Of a stretch of 64,000 nt of DNA, positions 33,960 to 41,143 are shown one piece after another (the first letter of the stretch is position 1; each line of letters opens with the position of its first letter). This DNA is from an uncultured Cellvibrio sp. (GTDB lineage: Bacteria > Pseudomonadota > Gammaproteobacteria > Pseudomonadales > Cellvibrionaceae): NCBI GenBank assembly GCA_946480695.1, contig CAMLKG010000023.1, positions 1-64,000 of the forward strand. The letters are read 5' to 3'. Below the pieces are notes generated by a model. It had not been told where the DNA came from, ran no database searches, and was given only the letters and a program-made list of their open reading frames with translations. Made by a program: the position numbers and the translations under genes.

Positions 33960-33974
33960 GTCTCCCGGGGAGAC
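33960..33974. promoter_or_regulatory. parS: parS-like palindrome 3
   Basis: GTCTCCC-G-GGGAGAC, a perfect 7-1-7 inverted repeat between parA and the KorB-like gene. The arms match the two other sites but the spacer is shorter, so ParB affinity may differ. Confidence 0.65.
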
Positions 33975-33996
33975 GGATACGAAAAGGCGCTAGCGA

Positions 33997-34539
33997 CTAG
34001 TCTGATTCCGGTATAAAACCAAGGGCCGATGCTAAGTGATCCAGGTCATCCAAACCGAAAAAGTCCAATGTCAATTTGCCACTTTGGCGAATCGGGTCGT
34101 AATGGATTTTTACGCCCCGGCCCAACACCCCTTCCATCCGGCTTTCATAGCGCTTGATGTCAGCATTCGGGTTCCGGGATTGGTCGCGGACCCGGAGTTG
34201 CAGCTTTGCAACAGAAAGCCGATGAGCCAATAGGGTTCGTAACAGCGGCTCACGAACCTCCGGTTTCAAGTGACAAATTGCGCGCAAATGACCCAGGGTG
34301 ATCCGGTCCGGGTTTTTATCCCATAAATTAAATTCGACATCGCTCAAGGATAGGCCCACGCGTTTGAAATGGGTGAGGGTGTAAACCTTATCAATCCCCA
34401 ATTGGCCACGTATCTGGCGGTTGGTCCAGCCATCGCGACTTAGGAATGCAACGACATAGGCGCGTTGTGCATCGTTAATCCCCGGGGTTTTTCGGAAAAA
34501 ATCCAGGGCCTCGGAGCTATCGGTAAATAATGGAAGCAT
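33997..34539 (-). CDS. KorB/ParB-like plasmid DNA-binding regulator
   Basis: A 180-residue protein whose middle resembles the HTH half of ParB/KorB. An early helix pair (WTNRQIRGQLGIDKVYTLTH) is followed by ITLGHLRAICHLKPEVREPL and LLAHRLSVAKLQLRVRDQ, the pattern ParB proteins show after their recognition helix. It lacks the GERR-containing CTP-binding domain, so it is probably a regulator rather than a partition clamp. The C-terminus (IHYDPIRQSGKLTLDFFGLD) may dimerise. Its upstream region has two copies of TTAGTC-N4-GACTAA, likely its own operators. It is encoded 97 bases before parA on the same strand. Confidence 0.75.
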   Translation of the reverse strand: MLPLFTDSSEALDFFRKTPGINDAQRAYVVAFLSRDGWTNRQIRGQLGIDKVYTLTHFKRVGLSLSDVEFNLWDKNPDRITLGHLRAICHLKPEVREPLLRTLLAHRLSVAKLQLRVRDQSRNPNADIKRYESRMEGVLGRGVKIHYDPIRQSGKLTLDFFGLDDLDHLASALGFIPESD

Positions 34540-34551
34540 AGGAGAGCTTTT

Positions 34552-34617
34552 TTAGTCCCAAGACTAATTATTAGAAGGGGGCTGGCAGTTTACCCTGAAT
34601 TTTAGTCATAAGACTAA
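34552..34617. promoter_or_regulatory. Two identical-arm operators upstream of the KorB-like gene
   Basis: TTAGTC-CCAA-GACTAA (34552-34567) and TTAGTC-ATAA-GACTAA (34602-34617) are 50 bases apart, about five helical turns. The first is 13 bases upstream of the KorB-like start codon. Identical arms with variable spacers are typical of dimeric repressor sites. Confidence 0.7.
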
Positions 34618-34721
34618 TTTTTACCTGATATAAACAGGACGGGAGGAACCCAGGCATAGGGTATAGTCAACATTTCTACTGGTTCTCTCCCTCTGTTTTA
34701 TCGCTTGCCTTATATCTAAAC

Positions 34722-34827
34722 CGGCCATTAATTCGGCCATATTTATACCAATTTATTAACTTAATAAAAATAATTGCTTAACTATCAATGGGATATTAAT
34801 ATTTTAAACGGCCAAAAAAGCGGCCAT
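34722..34827. repeat. Paired CGGCCA direct repeats upstream of fic
   Basis: CGGCCAT at 34722 and 34734, and CGGCCAA/CGGCCAT at 34809 and 34821. Both pairs are spaced exactly 12 bases, and the pairs lie 87 bases apart. The second pair ends 21 bases before the fic start codon. They may be regulator sites controlling fic. The AT-rich stretch between them (34741-34808) may carry the promoter. Confidence 0.45.
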
Positions 34828-34847
34828 CCCTGCATGCGGATCTAACT

Positions 34848-36050
34848 ATGACTACATCTATTATGGACTTGACTCCATTTATCCCTGGTGATGTCCGGTT
34901 ACAGCGAAGTTCGTTACCTGACAAGGCAATTGCACTAATCAGCCAATCGGCAAGGTTAACAGGCCAATTGGCGCCTTTAACCCTGGCACGCCTTGAACAG
35001 CACATGGCGGCGATCAATTCCTACTATTCCAATTTGATTGAAGGTAATGCGACACGTCCCCACGAAATCCGTGCCGCCCAGCGAGGTAATTACAGCGGTG
35101 ATCCGGCCAAGCGGGATTTGCAGCGGGAATCCCTCGCCCACATGCAGGTACAGGAATGGCTAGCTGCACAAAGTCCGGATCTGGACACCTTATTCACGCC
35201 GGGATTTATTTGCCGTTTGCATCAGGAGTTTTATCAACGGGTGCCTGAAAGTTTATGGCTAATTAAAGATGAACAGGGGAATTCCATAGCCAAACTGGCA
35301 CCGGGGGAATGGCGAACCGGATCCGTTATCGTGGGTCAACATGTCCCGCCGCCAGCGGCAGACCTTCCCGCATTAATGGCAAAATTTTGCGAAACTTATA
35401 ACCCTAAAAAATTTAGCGGCGATCGAAAAATAGTGGCCCTTATGGCGGCGCACCATCGTTTTACCTGGATTCACCCGTTTACCGATGGCAATGGCAGGGT
35501 AGGGCGGTTACTGACTGATGCGGCGTTAAAGGCGATTGGTTTGGAAAGCTGCGGTGCCTGGTGTATCAGTCGCGGCCTGGCCCGTACCGCAGTGCAATAT
35601 AAACAATTGCTTGCCAACGCCGACGCCCCGCGCCAGGGCGACTACGATGGCCGCGGCCAGCTAAGCGAGCAGGGTTTGGTCGATTTCTGCAATTACATGC
35701 TGGATACCGCAATTGACCAGGTCAGCTATATCAGCGATTTATTGGATATTGCCAGCATGCGCCAGCGCATCGAATCCTATATTAGCGCGCGCAATGATAA
35801 TCGCGTTGCCGGTATCAGCGCGCCCTTAAAACCCATCGCGAGTTTGATTTTGTTCAGTGCTTTCCAACAAGGAGAAATTGAACGCGCCCAGGCGCTGGAG
35901 TTGTGTGCAATGCCGGAGCGCAGTGCACGGCGTGTTTTAAGCCAGCTAAAAAATGAAGGGTTGCTAAGCGAAACCAGCAGCAAGTCACCGCTGCGTTGGG
36001 AAATACCGGAACATGCAGAGCCTTGGTATTTTCCTAACCTGACGCCCTGA
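34848..36050 (+). CDS. Class II Fic-domain protein (predicted AMP transferase)
   Basis: A 400-residue Fic protein. The core motif HPFTDGNGRVGR (residues 209-220) is intact, including the catalytic His, so it is predicted to transfer AMP or another nucleotide to protein hydroxyls. The N-terminal inhibitory motif (S/T)xxxE(G/N) is present as SNLIEG (61-66), which makes it a class II, self-inhibited Fic. The N-terminal Fic_N-like part starts at FIPGD. The C-terminal third (AFQQGEIERAQALELC, ERSARRVLSQLKNEGLLSET) looks like a winged helix, so it may bind DNA and self-regulate. It is the only plus-strand gene left of 52 kb and is probably part of the plasmid-borne cargo. No antitoxin gene is visible beside it. 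Confidence 0.93.
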   Translation: MTTSIMDLTPFIPGDVRLQRSSLPDKAIALISQSARLTGQLAPLTLARLEQHMAAINSYYSNLIEGNATRPHEIRAAQRGNYSGDPAKRDLQRESLAHMQVQEWLAAQSPDLDTLFTPGFICRLHQEFYQRVPESLWLIKDEQGNSIAKLAPGEWRTGSVIVGQHVPPPAADLPALMAKFCETYNPKKFSGDRKIVALMAAHHRFTWIHPFTDGNGRVGRLLTDAALKAIGLESCGAWCISRGLARTAVQYKQLLANADAPRQGDYDGRGQLSEQGLVDFCNYMLDTAIDQVSYISDLLDIASMRQRIESYISARNDNRVAGISAPLKPIASLILFSAFQQGEIERAQALELCAMPERSARRVLSQLKNEGLLSETSSKSPLRWEIPEHAEPWYFPNLTP

Positions 36051-36109
36051 TTCTAAATCGCGGCGCGCGAAAACGCCGGCAAGCGAAGTATTCGGCAAAA
36101 AGCCCCGGG

Positions 36110-36331
36110 TCACCAATCGGATGGAATCTGCGGTTCGTATAAATCGCCCACTAAATTATGGAGCACCAACTTGGGGTCCTTGGCTTTTTTGGTGGGAGTG
36201 TCATTCCAGGGCACCACGTACAAAATATTAGGGGCTTCTTTGCTGAGATCGGTTTCCTGTGCGGGCGCCTCAGCATCTGCCGCGAGCGCCGCAACGGAAA
36301 AAAATAATAAAGCAAACCCGATACGGACCAT
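36110..36331 (-). CDS. Small exported protein of the TPR operon
   Basis: A 73-residue protein with a clear Sec signal peptide (MVRIGFALLFFSVAALAADA). The mature part is about 55 residues, acidic then basic (VVPWNDTPTKKAKDPKLVLH). AAGGAGG lies seven bases before the ATG, 12 bases after the TPR lipoprotein stop, so it is the last gene of the operon. I do not recognise a family. A periplasmic accessory of the upstream TPR proteins is plausible. Confidence 0.75.
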   Translation of the reverse strand: MVRIGFALLFFSVAALAADAEAPAQETDLSKEAPNILYVVPWNDTPTKKAKDPKLVLHNLVGDLYEPQIPSDW

Positions 36332-36343
36332 CTATTTTCCTCC

Positions 36344-36949
36344 TTATTTCAAATTGCGTTTTAGTTCTTCAACCCAGGCATCGGTGTCCGGGTCGGCATT
36401 ATTGATCAGCGCCAGGTAACGTTCGTAGTGTTGGATCGCCTTGGTGATATTTTGGTAGTAAAGATCATTGAGCAATGCAAGGTTGTAATGGGCATTGGCC
36501 AGGTTTGGATTCAGTTGAAGCGCGCGGGCGTAATGTTGCTCTGCGGTTTTATAAGCTCCCTCTTCTACGCTAATCAAACCTGACAGGTTTTCCAGGGGCG
36601 CTGATTGCGGCTCCAATTGCAGCGCGTTACTGGCGGATTGCCTGGCTTGGGGAATATCCCCTTTCCTTAACTGCGCCAGGGCTAAATTAGCCCAACCCTC
36701 CATAAAGCCGGGGCTATTTGCCATTATCCGGGTGAGGGTATCGCTGGCCCGAGAATAGTCCTTAGCTTCCAGCGCGTTAAGCGCTTCGGTGTAATGACTG
36801 CGATATTTTTCACTAAGGGCGGATTTGCCAGTGGATTGGGCAATTCCGCTGGTTGAAGACGGGGCAGAGGCACATCCCGCCAGCAATAATGCAGCCATTA
36901 ACAATGCTGTGCATATCAGTTTTTCAGTTATTCCAAATGTGTGTTCCAT
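36344..36949 (-). CDS. TPR-repeat lipoprotein
   Basis: A 201-residue lipoprotein with lipobox LLLAGC (Cys about residue 26). Several tetratricopeptide-type helix pairs follow: YTEALNALEAKDYSRASDTL, GWANLALAQLRKGDIPQARQ, GAYKTAEQHYARALQLNPNL, AHYNLALLNDLYYQNITKAI. TPRs mediate protein-protein contacts, here probably in the periplasm, attached to a membrane. The start is three bases after the stop of the 929-residue TPR protein. The operon also includes the 441-residue TPR protein and lies directly downstream of clpV. Confidence 0.85.
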   Translation of the reverse strand: MEHTFGITEKLICTALLMAALLLAGCASAPSSTSGIAQSTGKSALSEKYRSHYTEALNALEAKDYSRASDTLTRIMANSPGFMEGWANLALAQLRKGDIPQARQSASNALQLEPQSAPLENLSGLISVEEGAYKTAEQHYARALQLNPNLANAHYNLALLNDLYYQNITKAIQHYERYLALINNADPDTDAWVEELKRNLK

Positions 36950-36952
36950 GGC

Positions 36953-39742
36953 TTATTTACCTCCCGCGCGGAAAATATCTGCTTTGCCCGGGCGCGCATA
37001 ACGGGAAGGGAAAAGGGTTTTAAGCGCGTTAAAACTTTCCCTGATCCATTTGCTATCCGTATTATCCGCGCTACGGGCCAGGTTAATTTCATGGAATTCA
37101 ATGGATTTTTCCTCAAACGGAAAAGCCTGGTCTTCGATAAGGATATTGTATTGTTCCAATTCATCAGCGGATAAATTGGAGGGTCGTTCGGAGTTAAGCA
37201 AAGCCTTGGAAAAATGTTGGTAGATATCGCCAATTGCATACGTTGATTCGGTTGTGATTGCGCTCACCCGATAGGCGGCTGCCTGGCCATAAAGGTTGAT
37301 GGCTTCCTGCATAAATTGTTTTTTCTCACGCAGGCGTTGCGCGAGTGGCTCGCGCAATTGCACACCGGAGAACCTGGCTTGTTGGGTTTTGGCCAATTCG
37401 AGTGCGGCTTGTGCGGCAATAAAATTTGTGCGGTCAGTTTTGTAACTTGCTACCGCTTTTTTATCGGCGCTGAGGATATTTTCCTGCCAGGTTGCTACCG
37501 CTTTAACATCGCGCTTTTTACCGTACAGGGCGACTAATTTATTCATCGATTCAAGATACTGTGGGTAGGGCGCGCGGTAGGTACTGGCATAACTGCGATA
37601 AGCGCGGATGGCATCATCGAGCTTATTTTTGGATTCGTAGAGTTCCGCCGCCTGCCACAGCGCCGCCATCTGCACGGATTTGTCGGAATCCTGCGCAGAA
37701 ATTTTTTCAAACACCAATGCCGCGCGGTCGCTTTGGCCCAACTTTAAATAAACGTTGGACAATTGCCGCGTCGCGTCTTTGTAGCGAGGGTGAGAAACAT
37801 ACAGTTTTTGAAATAACTCGATAGTTGCCGCTGCTGTAGGCCATAGCTCATTAGCCACTGACAGGTTGATGGCCTCATACAGCGCATCGGCGGCGATGTT
37901 GGCCCTGGGTAGCTCTTGGGCGACTCGCACATATTGCGCAATGGCTTGCTCTTTTTTGTGTGCGGCCAGTTCCTCCTTACCTTGTTGGTAAATGGCCAGC
38001 GCCTGGGCCTCCTGGAATTTGGTGCGTGCTTCGGTACTCAGTGCTTGTTTGGACAGTTCGGCAAGAATGGTTTCCGCATCCAGCGCACGGTTTAGTTTTA
38101 ATAATGACAAGGCTTTTATGTAACTCGCTTCAGTTTGTGCAGGTTTCGACAAATTGCTGCCCAGGTTATCAGTAAGGCTAATTGCCTCCTGGTAACGTTG
38201 ATTGTTGTAGGCAAGCTCAACGGCATGCAGGCTGACTTTTTGGTAGCGATCTTCATTGGCATACATACGCGCTGATCGGGTTGAATAGGCTAAATGCTTT
38301 TCCAGCCATTGCTTGTTATTAGGCTCCGCTTTGTAGAGCTTATCGGTCAGCTCAATCGTCGCGTAAGCCGCATCTTTATCCAATAAAATTTCACCGTCAT
38401 AGGCAGCTTTTTCAAACAGCGCGAGCGCCTCTGCATTGCGACCGCGAGCCGCGAGTAATTCACCGTATGCGGAATAAACTTTGTCCTGGCGGGCATGGGC
38501 AGAATAATGGGCCAGGTAACGTTGATACCATTTTTCAGCCTGGGCGAGGTTCTGTACCTGCTTGCTACCCCGGAATTCACTTTGCTGGGCGTCGGCGATT
38601 AGCAAGATATTTTCGCGCATGGAATCCTTAACATGCTGGTAGCTATCGGTAGCTTTGCGCGAATTCCAAAAGGAACTGTCCAGATTATAGGATTGGTAGA
38701 AGGATTCCATTGCCGTTGCGTATTGCCGGGTTTGTCCCGCAATGCGCAGCACATAAATGGTTTGCAAAAGTGCATCAGGTACTTCGGTAGCCTTTGGATA
38801 GGTATTAATAAATTCATTCATTACCGAGCTTGCCTGGTTATAACGCTTTTCTTTTACCAGCAAATTGGAAATCATCAAATACGTTTGATAAATGTAAGCC
38901 TGCTGTGCCGGCTCAGTAAAAAATGTATTTAACTGCTGCAAATCGGGCAAGTTTTTCGCAGCCAGGGCGAGTGCGCGGAAATATTCATTAAAATCATCCT
39001 TGTCTCTGGCAGCGAGGCTGGAATAGTTGCCAAATTCCCGATGTTTAATTGCGAGGGTAAAATCTTCAATCGCCTCCGCATGCAGCCCCTGTTTGTATCG
39101 CGACCAGCCGCGTTTCATCAGTGCTTGTTCGTAAAGTGGGTGGGCGCCACCGGAAAAAATAACTTCGGAGTAGGCTGTCTCCGCACTCAGGAAATCCTCC
39201 GTGATAAAAGCGTATTCCCCGATACGGAATTGCGCTTCAGGATAGTGGATGGATTGTGGATATTGTTCGGTCAAGCGGCGCAGCGCATCAAGGGATTCTT
39301 CTGCGCGTCCAAGCTTGTCATAATTTTGCGCAAGCTTGTAAAGCGTTTGGTCGTTGTCTTTGGCATCGGGGTATTCTTCCAATGCCTTGTTAAAGAGATC
39401 GATGGTTTTTTGCAAACTCGCTATTTGCTCTGCATCGGTTGTTCCCTGTTGCGTTCCTGTTTGGCGATTTTCCAATGCCTTCAGTTTTTCCATTTCCAAT
39501 TCAGCCAGGCGCCCCATGGCAGCGCGTCGCCCTTTTTCATCACTATTTGCCGTGCGCAAATAATTATCATAGGCCTGGCGAACGTCTTCTTCTGATTTCG
39601 GTTTAACAAAAACAGGCGCCTGCCCAACCTGGGCGGCTTGTACGTCCAGATCGCGCAAAGTAGCTTCCTGCTCAACCTGGGTACTACAACCCGTCAGCAG
39701 ATAACCCGAGAGACATAAAAGCGAAAGAGTGTAATTACGCAT
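36953..39742 (-). CDS. Large TPR-repeat outer-membrane lipoprotein
   Basis: A 929-residue lipoprotein with lipobox LLTGC (Cys 19). It is almost entirely TPR or TPR-like helical repeats (for example TDAEQIASLQKTIDLFNKAL, QTLYKLAQNYDKLGRAEESL, AALWQAAELYESKNKLDDAI). The region 150-250 resembles outer-membrane TPR lipoproteins such as YfiO/BamD-type repeats (YPEAQFRIGEYAFITEDFLS). Similar large proteins are sometimes annotated as gliding or TonB-system TPR proteins (AglT-like), but no exbB, exbD or tonB is present here, so I do not assign that role. It sits nine bases after the 441-residue TPR gene and three bases before the small lipoprotein gene. Confidence 0.85.
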   Translation of the reverse strand: MRNYTLSLLCLSGYLLTGCSTQVEQEATLRDLDVQAAQVGQAPVFVKPKSEEDVRQAYDNYLRTANSDEKGRRAAMGRLAELEMEKLKALENRQTGTQQGTTDAEQIASLQKTIDLFNKALEEYPDAKDNDQTLYKLAQNYDKLGRAEESLDALRRLTEQYPQSIHYPEAQFRIGEYAFITEDFLSAETAYSEVIFSGGAHPLYEQALMKRGWSRYKQGLHAEAIEDFTLAIKHREFGNYSSLAARDKDDFNEYFRALALAAKNLPDLQQLNTFFTEPAQQAYIYQTYLMISNLLVKEKRYNQASSVMNEFINTYPKATEVPDALLQTIYVLRIAGQTRQYATAMESFYQSYNLDSSFWNSRKATDSYQHVKDSMRENILLIADAQQSEFRGSKQVQNLAQAEKWYQRYLAHYSAHARQDKVYSAYGELLAARGRNAEALALFEKAAYDGEILLDKDAAYATIELTDKLYKAEPNNKQWLEKHLAYSTRSARMYANEDRYQKVSLHAVELAYNNQRYQEAISLTDNLGSNLSKPAQTEASYIKALSLLKLNRALDAETILAELSKQALSTEARTKFQEAQALAIYQQGKEELAAHKKEQAIAQYVRVAQELPRANIAADALYEAINLSVANELWPTAAATIELFQKLYVSHPRYKDATRQLSNVYLKLGQSDRAALVFEKISAQDSDKSVQMAALWQAAELYESKNKLDDAIRAYRSYASTYRAPYPQYLESMNKLVALYGKKRDVKAVATWQENILSADKKAVASYKTDRTNFIAAQAALELAKTQQARFSGVQLREPLAQRLREKKQFMQEAINLYGQAAAYRVSAITTESTYAIGDIYQHFSKALLNSERPSNLSADELEQYNILIEDQAFPFEEKSIEFHEINLARSADNTDSKWIRESFNALKTLFPSRYARPGKADIFRAGGK

Positions 39743-39751
39743 AGCAATCCA

Positions 39752-41077
39752 TTATTTACGGTCGTACAGTGAGGCGAGGCCAAAGCGGGATTGGCTTAAA
39801 TAGCTATCGATAGCGCTTTTTTCTTCAAGCAACAATTTTCTTACCCGTTGGCCGGATTCATCACTGAATTTATTTTTTAAACTGGTAAGTGCCATCGCAT
39901 CAGGCCCACCCGGGCTGGTGCCCGCAAGCCCATCAATCAGGCGTAATTTCCGCGCATTATTACCAATGACTTTATCATTGTTATTTTCAGGGCGTAGGAA
40001 ACTTACGGAAACCTTGGTGGAACTTAATAATCCATTTATATCACTAGACAGCGTTTGGTAGTAATCAATAGCTTCCTGGTAACGGCTGGTTGCCGCATCA
40101 AATTGTTCCAATTGGCGCAAGGTAAAAGCAGACAATAGATGCGCTTCTGCGACCGAGATATCCTGCTGCGGTTGTACGCGTAATTTATCGAACGCGTTTA
40201 AGGCCCCGATAAAATCCTGTTGATGCAATGCGGCGATGCCAAGGCCCAGAAGCGCGCGTTGGGCGTATTCACTGGAAATGGCCACGTTGCGAAAACTCTC
40301 GCGTGCATCGCGATAAAAACCAAACTGGATTTGCGAATAACCCAGGATGGTGAATAGCCGATAATCCAGCGCGTCGCGTTTCCCTTTATTGTTTTCAGCG
40401 AGCGCGGCATTTATTGCAGTATGGGCATCTGTCCACCATTCTTGTCGTAAAAATGCGGAGGCTAAATTTAGTTGCGCGATACGGAAATTACCTGAACCAG
40501 AACCCACTTTCTCATAAATCGGAATTGCTTCGCGATGCTTTTTTTGCTTTTGTAATGCAGTTCCCAGCAATACATAGGCTTCGGCTGCGTCTTTTTTACT
40601 GAGCTGTTCAAACAGCGAATCGTCATTAAGTAACGCGGTTATTTTAGGCCAATGCTGGTTTTCTGCATAAAAGCGCGCGAGTTCGAATACCAATTTGGCC
40701 TCTGCCAGGCGATCCGCTTGTTGTTGCGCCTCTGCAAGTAATTGTTCAACTAACCGATGGCAATAAAGTTTCAATGCCAAACGAACCACTGGTTGCAGGT
40801 CGGACTCACCGAGGCGGGAAGCATCAAGCGCACGGTTGCTGGCGAGAATGTGCAAAGCGCCGGCGTAATCCTGTGCCCGGTAGGCTTTTTCGGCTGGTGG
40901 AAGTATGTTCGCCAAGCCCTGTGTGCCGGGCGCTTTCGCAACGCGAGTATAGGTTGCGGCAACAAGGCGTCCTAATTCATTATCAAGGTTTACGGATGTC
41001 GGGGAGGTGGCCCCGGCGTTAAGCGCAAACATCAATAAGATTGCACAGAGGCTCCTTACGAAAAAATAACTGGCCAT
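39752..41077 (-). CDS. Exported TPR-repeat protein
   Basis: A 441-residue protein with a signal peptide (residues 1-23, CAILLMFALNAGATS) and no lipobox, so it is probably periplasmic. Repeats: AYVLLGTALQKQKKHREAIP, FTILGYSQIQFGFYRDARES, ALLGLGIAALHQQDFIGALN, AHLLSAFTLRQLEQFDAATS. It is first of the four-gene TPR operon; its start lies 66 bases after the clpV stop, with a strong hairpin between. It could be expressed by partial readthrough from the T6SS operon. Function unknown; its neighbours suggest an envelope scaffold. Confidence 0.85.
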   Translation of the reverse strand: MASYFFVRSLCAILLMFALNAGATSPTSVNLDNELGRLVAATYTRVAKAPGTQGLANILPPAEKAYRAQDYAGALHILASNRALDASRLGESDLQPVVRLALKLYCHRLVEQLLAEAQQQADRLAEAKLVFELARFYAENQHWPKITALLNDDSLFEQLSKKDAAEAYVLLGTALQKQKKHREAIPIYEKVGSGSGNFRIAQLNLASAFLRQEWWTDAHTAINAALAENNKGKRDALDYRLFTILGYSQIQFGFYRDARESFRNVAISSEYAQRALLGLGIAALHQQDFIGALNAFDKLRVQPQQDISVAEAHLLSAFTLRQLEQFDAATSRYQEAIDYYQTLSSDINGLLSSTKVSVSFLRPENNNDKVIGNNARKLRLIDGLAGTSPGGPDAMALTSLKNKFSDESGQRVRKLLLEEKSAIDSYLSQSRFGLASLYDRK

Positions 41078-41103
41078 GTTTAGCGTCGATTATTCAGGTT
41101 TAG

Positions 41104-41136
41104 AAAATTAATAATCCCTGGCCGTTTGGCCAGGGA
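41104..41136 (-). terminator. Hairpin terminator after clpV
   Basis: Perfect 9-bp stem TCCCTGGCC (41115-41123) and GGCCAGGGA (41128-41136) with a 4-base loop, followed on the minus strand by TTATTAATTTTC. It lies seven bases after the clpV stop. The tract is only moderately T-rich, so termination may be partial. It separates the T6SS operon from the TPR operon. Confidence 0.75.
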
Positions 41137-41143
41137 GCATCCA

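Noticed and set aside
36110..41077. TonB/ExbBD-linked or gliding-motility (AglT-like) system
   Set aside because: The TPR proteins resemble such accessories, but no exbB, exbD, tonB or motor gene is present in the window.
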